A stretch of DNA of 39,717 bases from Burkholderiaceae bacterium. GTDB taxonomy: Bacteria > Pseudomonadota > Gammaproteobacteria > Burkholderiales > Burkholderiaceae. The stretch is from positions 1 through 39,717 of the forward strand of contig CANFRA010000012.1 of assembly GCA_947449305.1 (NCBI GenBank), in the 5' to 3' direction. Shown in pieces: positions 7,780 through 15,632 of this stretch. The notes beneath the pieces were generated by a model. It saw nothing but the letters and a program-made list of their open reading frames with translations, made no database searches and was not told the origin of the DNA. A program made the translations under genes and the position numbers. Each line of letters begins with the position of its first letter. The first letter of the stretch is position 1.

Positions 7780-8913
7780 TTAAGCAATCTTTGTCCACGC
7801 CGCTTTACCAGCATATTTTTTAACTGCAGCCTCATCAAACTCAAATCCTAATCCTGGCGTCTTATGCAGGATCAAGTCACCATTCTTAAAGGTAAGTTGC
7901 TTATTAATTAATCTACGGAAATTGAGCACCTGATCATCTAAGAAGAATTCTACAAATCGGGCATTAGGGGTAGCTGCAACTAATGGTGCATGCAAATCAT
8001 GCATCCAATGGGGGCATACCGTGACACCCTTTAAATCGGCATACGCAGAGATTCTGCGCCACTCTGTAATACCGCCACAAACAGCAGCATCTGATTGCAA
8101 TATCCTGGCGCCGCCTGAATCGATTAACTCCCTAAAGCGCCAGCGTCCAGCTTCCATTTCACCGGTGGCAACATTGATCTTTGTTAGGCGGGCAAGGGCA
8201 GCATGCAAATCAATCGCATCTGGTGAAAACGGCTCTTCAATCCAGTAGGGGTTATAGGCTTCAAAGCGTCTTACATACTCTAGGGCAGTTGGTAAATCAC
8301 GCCATGCATTGTTGGCATCTAAAGTCAGCAAAACATCTTCGCCAATGGCTTTGCGAGCAGCTTTGACTCGAGCCTCTTCTTGAGCGGGAGATAAGCGCCC
8401 CACTTTCATCTTGACGGCTTTAAATCCTTGCTTAACGTAAGACTCCATTTCCTGACCAAGCTTAGCTGGAGTTTTACCCTCAAGGTAATAGCCCCCACTT
8501 GCATAGGCAGGAACTCGATCATCCACTACTGAGCCAAGATACTGATGCAAAGGTAGACCAACAGAGCGGGCGTTTAAATCCCAGAGTGCTGTATCCAAAA
8601 TAGAAATGCCTCGCATCACTGCGCCAGTACGTCCCTGCAAAATGGAATCGTTATACATCTCCATCCACAAGCCTTCACTGCGATGACTATTCTGCCCAAT
8701 CAGCTTTGGAGCCAATAATTGCTCGACAGCAATTTTGGCAATATCACCACCAGCGCTACCAACATAACAAAAGCCAATGCCTTCATTACCGTCCTTGCCA
8801 CGAACCTTTACCAAACAATAGTGCCGCTCAGAAACGGTACGAGTGGAAAATGAAGTGACTTTATCCAAGGGCACTGCTACTGAAGCAACTTGAACAGATT
8901 CAATAATCGGCAT
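7780..8913 (-). CDS. Mandelate racemase / muconate lactonizing enzyme family protein (enolase superfamily)
   Basis: A 377-residue enolase-superfamily enzyme with a nearly full set of mandelate-racemase-subgroup residues: the KxK bases at K168/K170, metal ligands D199 (LDANNAW), E226 (WIEEP) and E252 (TGEME), and on the other face D275 with H302 (CPHWMH) and E322. The K plus His-Asp pair fits the racemase / sugar-acid dehydratase subgroup rather than muconate cycloisomerase. Substrates in this group range over galactarate, gluconate, fuconate and mandelate, so it is not named. It is convergent with the TRAP-TAXI / DHDPS-lyase run; dehydratase plus DHDPS-family lyase is a familiar pairing in hexarate breakdown. 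Confidence 0.88.
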   Translation of the reverse strand: MPIIESVQVASVAVPLDKVTSFSTRTVSERHYCLVKVRGKDGNEGIGFCYVGSAGGDIAKIAVEQLLAPKLIGQNSHRSEGLWMEMYNDSILQGRTGAVMRGISILDTALWDLNARSVGLPLHQYLGSVVDDRVPAYASGGYYLEGKTPAKLGQEMESYVKQGFKAVKMKVGRLSPAQEEARVKAARKAIGEDVLLTLDANNAWRDLPTALEYVRRFEAYNPYWIEEPFSPDAIDLHAALARLTKINVATGEMEAGRWRFRELIDSGGARILQSDAAVCGGITEWRRISAYADLKGVTVCPHWMHDLHAPLVAATPNARFVEFFLDDQVLNFRRLINKQLTFKNGDLILHKTPGLGFEFDEAAVKKYAGKAAWTKIA

Positions 8914-9104
8914 CTAAACTCCTTAATTCAAAAAATGATTGTATCGATAGTTTAAATGCTGGTTCTGAGGCTCAAGCGATGATCATTTCCGCAAACACTC
9001 AGTGTCAGATAGAAATGCTATGCCTGAAAATGCCAAGACTCGCTCTAATTTGCTGCACTACAACATAATTATCCGCATACGGCCTCACATTATTAGATAA
9101 TTAC

Positions 9105-10526
9105 GTGGTGAATAAAAAAGCGACTTGTCGTTCGCTCCTGCAAAAAGGAGCACTTCTTCTGATTGGGTATACCTGTCTAGGCTTACTGCCTGCTTTTGTA
9201 TCTGCAGCCAATGCCCAAAGTAACCAAGCCCAAAAAAAGGTTATCGTACAAAATACGAAACCCGTTGGCTTTAAAGACACTTCAGCAAAAGGGGCTTCAA
9301 AAAGTAATAGCCTAAATCCTGCACTCTTGCAGCCTAAAGACCCTAATGAAGCAGATCTCGATAGTGCTAGCAATCTCGACTATCGCATCATTCAAGGTTG
9401 TCTGCGACGCAGCTTTAACGAGGATAATTTGCCTACTAGCGTTGGCATTGATAACCGTCAGTTTTCAGAGTTTTTCAAAACTCAGACTAAAACATTCTTT
9501 AACCGCATGCGCGGTGATTGCATTCCCTATGCAGCTGCATTTGGCAGTCGTAATCGCTTTGACTCTCTGAGCATCATGAATGGTCCAATTCAAGATGACA
9601 AAACAGAAGTGTGGACATTTACGCCGTCCGCATTTGGTGGATTCTTAATTCAACAAGACTATTTAAAAAATGAATCCAAGAACCTGACTGAACTACGACT
9701 TCCATTAAGAGATGTTTTATATGACCCTCGCAAGGTTGGTGACCTACTGCCAGTAGAATTGGTTTGGGAATTAAATTCTCTGATTAAACAGATCTACCCA
9801 GAAGAAAATAACTCATTAGAAAATACCAGCAGTATCGTTCGCTTAATTGTAGACTTTGGTGATCGCGAGAGGTGGGCTCAAATCTGGGCTACAGAAATCA
9901 TTGACCCTGTGAATAAAGAGGTGTTTGCCAGCGCCTATTGGGTAGATCGCAACGATATCCCTGGTGGGTTCTTTACCGGCAGTGGTGAATCTCTCGAGCG
10001 ATCTTTTTGGACAAATCCCCTGAGCTATCGTCGTATTTCACGAGGTGTTGGTAGCGTTCGCGCTTCTAGTAAGCGCCCAAGTAGTAATGCACCTACTACC
10101 CAAGCCCAACAACCCAAGCAGCGCTATCGTACCCATATGGGTATTGATTATGCTGCCCCAACCGGCACACCTATTTTTAGTGTAGCCAACGGTAAAGTAG
10201 CTCATCTTGGCTATAGCGGCGCTTTTGGTAATCTCATTATTTTGGAGCACCCTGGTAACTATCACACCTACTATGCACACCTCAGCAACTACAACGTTGA
10301 GCTTGCAGTAGGCAATGAAGTGCGTCGTGGCTTTGAGATTGGCTATGTTGGATCAACTGGAAGATCAACCGGCCCACATCTTCATTTTGAATTGAGAAAA
10401 AATGGTATCTATGTTGATCCATACGGAATCAAGACTCAGCTCGATTTATGGTCTATGCGAAGCAATGAAAGCGGCCAACTCACAAGAGAAATTCTTTTAC
10501 TGGGAAGTCCTATCAAATCGAATTGA
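9105..10526 (+). CDS. Secreted M23-family peptidoglycan endopeptidase (LytM domain)
   Basis: The 473-residue product has a basic N-terminus and hydrophobic segment ending near AANAQ (signal peptide), a linker, an alpha/beta domain without an assigned function, a Thr/Gln/Pro-rich stretch near 320-335, and a C-terminal M23 domain. Zinc ligands look intact: H344 and D348 (THMGIDYA) and the HLH motif H425/H427. This predicts an active D,D-endopeptidase of the cell wall, involved in growth or cell separation. No ATG fits; the start is GTG at 9105 or 9108, and an in-frame stop at 9066 limits extension. The 191 bases upstream (8914-9104) show no other gene. Confidence 0.88.
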   Translation: MVNKKATCRSLLQKGALLLIGYTCLGLLPAFVSAANAQSNQAQKKVIVQNTKPVGFKDTSAKGASKSNSLNPALLQPKDPNEADLDSASNLDYRIIQGCLRRSFNEDNLPTSVGIDNRQFSEFFKTQTKTFFNRMRGDCIPYAAAFGSRNRFDSLSIMNGPIQDDKTEVWTFTPSAFGGFLIQQDYLKNESKNLTELRLPLRDVLYDPRKVGDLLPVELVWELNSLIKQIYPEENNSLENTSSIVRLIVDFGDRERWAQIWATEIIDPVNKEVFASAYWVDRNDIPGGFFTGSGESLERSFWTNPLSYRRISRGVGSVRASSKRPSSNAPTTQAQQPKQRYRTHMGIDYAAPTGTPIFSVANGKVAHLGYSGAFGNLIILEHPGNYHTYYAHLSNYNVELAVGNEVRRGFEIGYVGSTGRSTGPHLHFELRKNGIYVDPYGIKTQLDLWSMRSNESGQLTREILLLGSPIKSN

Positions 10527-10562
10527 ATGGGTTTTGGAAAAAATCCTGATCTAGAAATAAAT

Positions 10563-10586
10563 ATAGGGTCCACATGGACCCTATTT
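10563..10586. terminator. Rho-independent terminator after the M23 peptidase gene
   Basis: A 9-bp perfect stem (ATAGGGTCC / GGACCCTAT) with an ACAT loop, followed by TTCTTT. It lies between convergent genes; the A-rich left flank allows minus-strand use for the universal stress gene. Confidence 0.8.
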
Positions 10587-10607
10587 CTTTAAGGAATCAA
10601 TCCTCAA

Positions 10608-11048
10608 TCAGCCGAGAACTAATACCGGCAATTTTGAATGCACAATCACTTCATGTGTCTCGCTACCAAGCAAAAGACCTTTGATGCCAGTGAGCTTATG
10701 TGACGCCATCACAATGACATCCGCTTTTGATTTTTTAGCCCCATCCAAAATACCTCCGGATAAATTCGAATTAGAGATATGCAGTGTTTTTGCTTTGATG
10801 CTTGCACCCAGTGCGGTGGCGGCTTTTTTAAACACATCTTTTGCGTAAGCATCACAGGCTTTCTGGTGATCTTTTTGAGTAATTCCATAACCTAAAGTGC
10901 TATCGGAATACACCATGGGAGGTAAAGAGTCAGAGACATATACCAAGGTCACAGCAGCGCCATCAGCTTTTGCAAGTTCAGCCACCTTCTTCAAAGATTT
11001 TTTGCTGACATCTGAGCCATCGACTGGCACCAATAAATGCTTAAACAT
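10608..11048 (-). CDS. Universal stress protein (UspA family)
   Basis: A 146-residue single-domain Usp. It begins MFKHLLVPVDGSDVSKKSLKK, with the Asp of VDGS that contacts adenine in ATP-binding members, and ends KLPVLVLG. The ATP loop reads ASHKLTGIKGLLLGSETHEV. The phosphate-contacting GS is present, but the first two glycines of the usual G-x-x-G are A and K, so nucleotide binding is not assured. It is a cytoplasmic stress-response protein with no clear partner here. A GGGAG Shine-Dalgarno precedes the ATG. The gene stands alone between a terminator and a divergent DUF2177 gene. Confidence 0.92.
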   Translation of the reverse strand: MFKHLLVPVDGSDVSKKSLKKVAELAKADGAAVTLVYVSDSLPPMVYSDSTLGYGITQKDHQKACDAYAKDVFKKAATALGASIKAKTLHISNSNLSGGILDGAKKSKADVIVMASHKLTGIKGLLLGSETHEVIVHSKLPVLVLG

Positions 11049-11136
11049 ATTGACTCCCTTTAAATTGAACTAGTAACCTATACTTTCCATCATAATACTA
11101 ATTATTAGCTTATAACAGCTGAAAAGGGGAAGTTAA

Positions 11137-11538
11137 TTGCTCAAGTATTTTGCCATCTACTGTTCATTTTTATTCACCATGCTTGTAATCGATTTAGTTT
11201 GGCTCTTAGGTATCGCTAAAAGCCTTTATCGAGATGAGATGGGTGACTTGATGGCTACTGAACCTAAACTGATTGCGGGGCTCGCCTTCTATCTGCTTTA
11301 TGCATTGGGGGCTATTATTTTTGTCGTCATTCCAGCCCTATCAAAACAATCTTTGATATATGCACTGCAATATGGTGCTTTATTTGGGCTATTTTGCTAT
11401 ATGACTTACGACCTCACCAACCTTGCCGTGATTAGAGACTTTCCAGCGCGACTGGCATTTATTGATATTGCCTGGGGAAGTTTCGTTACTGCAGTCGTTT
11501 CTAGTATTGCCTACTGGGTTGGCAATCGTTTTTCCTGA
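11137..11538 (+). CDS. DUF2177 family membrane protein
   Basis: A 133-residue protein with four hydrophobic helices and the segment FCYMTYDLTNLAVIRDFP near residues 86-104, the conserved block of the DUF2177 family. The biochemical role of the family is unknown. The start codon is TTG at 11137, chosen because AAGGGGA lies 6 bases upstream and no ATG is placed as well. It is divergent from the universal stress gene and ends 23 bases from the convergent MFS gene. Confidence 0.85.
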   Translation: MLKYFAIYCSFLFTMLVIDLVWLLGIAKSLYRDEMGDLMATEPKLIAGLAFYLLYALGAIIFVVIPALSKQSLIYALQYGALFGLFCYMTYDLTNLAVIRDFPARLAFIDIAWGSFVTAVVSSIAYWVGNRFS

Positions 11539-11561
11539 TTTCACAGGCTTCAGGACTTGCC

Positions 11562-12797
11562 TCAATGTGCCGTTTTAGCAACCCAACCATTGCGACGCTC
11601 ATACAGGACAAATAGAACGCCCCATATGACGACTGCAACATAAGCCCAAATCCAAGCAATTTGTGATGAACGTGAACCTGAAATATCTAATACCAAGCCG
11701 AAGATTGCAGGGCCAACCATACCGCCGCCAAATCCCATTAGGGAATGCAAGCCCATAGCTGCACCTTTGATATTTTCTTGTGCGCTAATCACAAGACCTG
11801 CAGTTAGCGTCGCAGAGTCAGCCATGATAAAAATGGCGTGCCCAATTGCAAGGACAACAATTAACCACCATGATTGACCTGTAGAACAAGCTAAGGCAAT
11901 TCCGAGCACCGCACTAGTCAGCATCACAATACATACCCACTTTTGACGCCCTATTCGAAGTGCGATTTCATTTCCTAGAATAGAGGCGGGTACGCCGAAA
12001 AAGTTAATTACCCCTGCCAATGTAGTTGCTGCCAAGATAAAAGTTTCTCCGGATATCGCACCACAAAATACAAAGAAGGCTACGAGCCAACTTCTTGAGG
12101 CAAACAATTCTAATGAGTGCGCGGTATAACCAAAAATAAAACCCGATGCCTTTTTATCCTGTAACACTAACTTCCACTTCTCTACTGGAAATATGTCATG
12201 CAAACGAATTTGAATTGCCCCCTTCCACTTTTCATGCTGTAAAGGCGGTATCAAAAATAGAACAATTAAAAACGCTGTGAAGGGCCCTAGTGCAATGATG
12301 CTAAATACATAATGCCAACCAAGCGCACTGAGGATCCAACCTGAACATACATAAGAAAACCCAGTACCAATGCCAAAGAAAGCCGTGTAGAAAGCAATAT
12401 GACGTGTAATCTCACCAGACTGAATGCGATCGGACAAAATTTTGAGGCCAGGCATGTAAGTACCAGCAAGACCAGCGCCATTCATTGCCATGAAAAATAG
12501 AGCAGTCCAAAAGTTGAATGCGAATAGACCCATACCCAATAAACCAGCTGTAGCGTAGAGGCCGCCAACCAAATAGACTTTACGCGCATCGACTCGATCA
12601 GTAAGCGCTGTCGCTAAAGGAACAGCCAACATATACCCAAAGAAAAAAGCGCTGGCAATTAATCCAGACTGTAGATTAGTTAAATGCCACTCTTCCTGCA
12701 AACTGGTAAGCACTACAGCGTAGCAAGCAAAGCCCAATAAAGCACAGGTTTGTGCCGTGAGCATAAGAGGGGTATAAGCAGATGATCGAAAGCGCAT
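11562..12797 (-). CDS. Major facilitator superfamily (MFS) transporter
   Basis: The 411-residue protein has 12 predicted helices and the MFS loop motif between helices 2 and 3 in the form ALTDRVDARKVYLVGG. It is a secondary transporter of the inner membrane, in the broad anion/organic-acid range of the superfamily; nothing in the sequence fixes the substrate. The gene is divergent from a Bug receptor gene with 85 bases between the starts, so the two could share control, although Bug receptors do not work with MFS carriers in any described system. Confidence 0.9.
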   Translation of the reverse strand: MRFRSSAYTPLMLTAQTCALLGFACYAVVLTSLQEEWHLTNLQSGLIASAFFFGYMLAVPLATALTDRVDARKVYLVGGLYATAGLLGMGLFAFNFWTALFFMAMNGAGLAGTYMPGLKILSDRIQSGEITRHIAFYTAFFGIGTGFSYVCSGWILSALGWHYVFSIIALGPFTAFLIVLFLIPPLQHEKWKGAIQIRLHDIFPVEKWKLVLQDKKASGFIFGYTAHSLELFASRSWLVAFFVFCGAISGETFILAATTLAGVINFFGVPASILGNEIALRIGRQKWVCIVMLTSAVLGIALACSTGQSWWLIVVLAIGHAIFIMADSATLTAGLVISAQENIKGAAMGLHSLMGFGGGMVGPAIFGLVLDISGSRSSQIAWIWAYVAVVIWGVLFVLYERRNGWVAKTAH

Positions 12798-12882
12798 AAA
12801 GTATCAGTACAAACGTGAACTCATTCTACTCGCCCTCAAAAGCTAAGACCCGCTACACTAATGGAAATCAGATGGAGGGAGT

Positions 12883-13866
12883 ATGAAAAATAATCGTATT
12901 TTGAGTCATTTAATCAAGTTAAGCGTAGTCCTATTCATCAGCCTGGGTCATAACTTAGCGCTTGCGGATAGCTATCCCTCAAAACCCATTAAGGCTATTG
13001 TCCCATTCGCTCCTGGCAGTACAACAGATCAAATTGGTCGCGCCTTTGCAGCCAAGATGACTGAGTTATTAGGTCAGCCTGTCGTTATTGAAAATCGACC
13101 TGGTGCAAATGGCCTGATTGGCGCAGATCTCGTTGCTAAGGCTCCTGCTGATGGCTATACGATCTTATTTGGCACCAATAGTACTAATGCTGCACTGAAA
13201 AGCTTAGTCAAAAATCTGCCTTATAACCAAGATACCGCCTTCACCCCAATTGGCTACTTTGGTTCGGCGCCACTCATTATTACTGTCAATAACGATGTGC
13301 CTGTTAAATCACTCAATGGATTTGTATCACTAGCTAAAGCCAATCCCGGAAAAATGACTTTTGCTTATGCCAGTACCTCACAACGTGTTTCTTCTGAGAT
13401 GCTAGCAAGTGCAGCAGATATCAAAATGACTGGCGTCTCCTATAAAAGTGGTCCGAATGCGATGACAGATGTGATTGGCGGTCAAGTCAATATGTTCACA
13501 GCAGACTTTGGAGTTACATTGCCGCAAGTGCAAGCAGGCAAAATTCGTGGTCTCGCTGTCACCTCACTCAAACGCTCCCCCGCTATTCCAGAGTTGCCAA
13601 CGGTCAATGAAGCGCTTGGTATTAAAGGCTATGAACTCATTGCGTTCTTTGCGGTATTTGGACCCGCCGATATGCCCAAGGATGCCATTCTTAAGCTGAA
13701 TAAGGTAATCAATGATGCGGCTAAATCAAAAGATGTGATTGAGCGATTTTCTGCCATGGGTTTTGAAACTCAACCTGGCACACCAGAAGCACTTGGTCAA
13801 AAAATTAAATTAGAGACTGCAAAATGGGCCAAGGCTATCAAAGAAGCCGGCATTGAACCAGAATAA
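12883..13866 (+). CDS. Bug-family (TctC) periplasmic solute-binding protein, orphan
   Basis: The 327-residue secreted protein has a signal peptide ending near LALADS. The mature start SYPSKPIKAIVPFAPGSTTD is followed by VIENRPGANGLIGAD and KAPADGYTILFG, the ordered signatures of Bug receptors of tripartite tricarboxylate transporters. No TctA or TctB gene is near, so its membrane partner must be elsewhere or shared. A clear GGAGGGAGT Shine-Dalgarno precedes the ATG. The stop lies 8 bases from the convergent dioxygenase gene. Ligands of the family are usually carboxylates or small amides; this one is unassigned. Confidence 0.92.
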   Translation: MKNNRILSHLIKLSVVLFISLGHNLALADSYPSKPIKAIVPFAPGSTTDQIGRAFAAKMTELLGQPVVIENRPGANGLIGADLVAKAPADGYTILFGTNSTNAALKSLVKNLPYNQDTAFTPIGYFGSAPLIITVNNDVPVKSLNGFVSLAKANPGKMTFAYASTSQRVSSEMLASAADIKMTGVSYKSGPNAMTDVIGGQVNMFTADFGVTLPQVQAGKIRGLAVTSLKRSPAIPELPTVNEALGIKGYELIAFFAVFGPADMPKDAILKLNKVINDAAKSKDVIERFSAMGFETQPGTPEALGQKIKLETAKWAKAIKEAGIEPE

Positions 13867-13874
13867 GGTTAGCC

Positions 13875-14633
13875 TTATTGTTGGCTGAGGTTTGGAGAGT
13901 CTTGAAAACCATTGGATCTATACGTTAGAACCAAGGTATCGCGATAGCCGTAATCTTCAAGCGGCTGAATCGGAGTAGATTCATGAATCATGCGCTCATC
14001 ATTCATGAGCAATAGAGACCAGGGCTGAGCCAGCGTAAAGCGTAATCCAGCCGAACCACTGGTATCAAATATTCTGGTCTCACCACCCTTAATACCTACG
14101 CGATCTAATAAAAATACTGCTACAAAATCTACTCCATCACGATGCGCACCCTCAGGCGTGGGTCGACCAATGCCATCAGTGGTATCAATCCTAAATTGAT
14201 GGGCCTCTACAAACCAAGTGGTCACTGGCTTTAAACCACTCAAGATCTGAGCAAGGCCTACCAAGAGAGATTGCCAGGCTGGATTATTTAACAAATCTGC
14301 TTGAATCGGCTCAAACCAACGCTCAATGCCACCATGTAGCGCGTTGTAATTGACTGACTGCCAGTGTGCACGATGAGGCACTAAATTCAGATGCTCGCCT
14401 TTGATCTCATAACTCGCATGGCGACGAAAACGATAACGGCCGCCATCCTTTAAATAGGGATCGCGAGGCAAATCTGCCCAGAACTGAGTTAAGCTCTGCA
14501 AATTTTCTAGTACTACCTTGCTGATTTCAGCCACGCTTTCGGCTGATGCCACAGCATACCCCTGAGAACGTAAAGCCTGTGTAAGCTCTTTAGCCGAAGT
14601 GAGTGGTGGTGCTAGCGTGGCAGTAGTCATCAT
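13875..14633 (-). CDS. 2-oxoglutarate/Fe(II)-dependent dioxygenase (2OG-Fe_Oxy_2, isoleucine hydroxylase-like)
   Basis: A 252-residue protein with the iron-binding triad H164-x-D166 (AHRDGVDF) and H217 (RMIHESTP), plus R231 as the probable 2-oxoglutarate anchor. The context FRIDTTDGIGRPTPEGAHRDG resembles the PF10014 family that includes bacterial L-isoleucine 4-hydroxylase. The likely reaction is hydroxylation of a free amino acid or similar small molecule in the cytoplasm, coupled to succinate formation. It lies 30 bases after an orphan Bug receptor gene on the same strand, which may import the substrate or dispose of a product (inference). Two ATGs (14633, 14630) are equally possible starts. 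Confidence 0.8.
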   Translation of the reverse strand: MMTTATLAPPLTSAKELTQALRSQGYAVASAESVAEISKVVLENLQSLTQFWADLPRDPYLKDGGRYRFRRHASYEIKGEHLNLVPHRAHWQSVNYNALHGGIERWFEPIQADLLNNPAWQSLLVGLAQILSGLKPVTTWFVEAHQFRIDTTDGIGRPTPEGAHRDGVDFVAVFLLDRVGIKGGETRIFDTSGSAGLRFTLAQPWSLLLMNDERMIHESTPIQPLEDYGYRDTLVLTYRSNGFQDSPNLSQQ

Positions 14634-14663
14634 CTTATTTTATGGGCAATGAGTAGCGCAGCT

Positions 14664-15632
14664 TTAATCAAGCTGAGCGCCAGATGCTTTGACAATCTTT
14701 GCCCATTTAGCCAGCTCATCCTTAAGCAAGGCTCCTAGTTTTGTAGGGGGTATAGGACTGAGGTCCAGACCCTGTGCAGCAAGCTTTTCACGCACATCAG
14801 CTCTTGCCATCACTTTTTCCATTGCAACTTGATTTTTCTTGATGACATCCGCGCTCACTCCCATTGGAGCAAAAGTTGCTACCCAAACCTCACCAACACA
14901 ATCAGGATAAGTTTCTGCAATCGTTGGAATTTCTGGAGCCACACTAGAGCGCTTAGCAGAACTAATCGCAATTGCCTGCAGCTTGCCAGCTTTAATGTAA
15001 TTGATTGCTGATGGCAGACTTGCAAAAGCAAAAGGAACTTGACCACCCAAGACATCATTAATTGCAGGAGCAACCCCTTTATAAGGGATATGTTGCATTT
15101 CAATAGCAGCACTGGTATTGAGCATTGCACCAAGAAGATGACTAATCGTTCCATTACCGGCAGAAGCATAGGAGAGTTCGCCGGGCTTCTTCTTTGCTGC
15201 GGCCACAACCTCAGCTAGAGTTTTATAAGGGGATCCAGGTGGAGACACCAATACGTAGGGTGTAGCACCGATGTAATAGAGCGGTACAAAATCATTGACT
15301 GGATCAAATCCTGGATTCTTATAAAGCGATGGATTAATAGCTTGCGCACTATTAATAGTTAACAGCAAGGTATAACCGTCTTTAGCAGTACGTGCCACAC
15401 TCTGAGTACCAATATTGCCGCCTGCGCCAGGCCTATTTTCAACCACAATTGAAGCACCAATTGCCTCACCAAAAGCAGGCGCAATTAAACGGGCAACAAT
15501 ATCATTCGTTCCACCTGCCGCTTGTGGAACCACTAAATTAATCGGTTTATTAGGATAAGGTTGGGCCCATGCCAGTACAGAGATGCCTAGTCCAAAAATA
15601 AATACTAGTAGTGTGCTAATTTTTTTATACAT
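14664..15632 (-). CDS. Bug-family (TctC) periplasmic solute-binding protein, orphan
   Basis: The 322-residue secreted receptor has a signal peptide ending at VLAWAQ. The mature motif YPNKPINLVVPQAAGGTND is followed by VENRPGAGGNIGT and ARTAKDGYTLLL. Its ATG lies inside the last codons of the upstream TAXI-like gene (8-base overlap), which suggests coupled translation of two different receptor types. No TctA/TctB permease is present. A 2OG-Fe dioxygenase gene follows after 30 bases. The ligand is unknown. Confidence 0.92.
   Translation of the reverse strand: MYKKISTLLVFIFGLGISVLAWAQPYPNKPINLVVPQAAGGTNDIVARLIAPAFGEAIGASIVVENRPGAGGNIGTQSVARTAKDGYTLLLTINSAQAINPSLYKNPGFDPVNDFVPLYYIGATPYVLVSPPGSPYKTLAEVVAAAKKKPGELSYASAGNGTISHLLGAMLNTSAAIEMQHIPYKGVAPAINDVLGGQVPFAFASLPSAINYIKAGKLQAIAISSAKRSSVAPEIPTIAETYPDCVGEVWVATFAPMGVSADVIKKNQVAMEKVMARADVREKLAAQGLDLSPIPPTKLGALLKDELAKWAKIVKASGAQLD

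Noticed and set aside
9101-9373. 90-codon minus-strand frame at the start of the M23 gene
   Set aside because: Antisense to the signal-peptide region of the M23 peptidase, with no recognisable content; kept as shadow.
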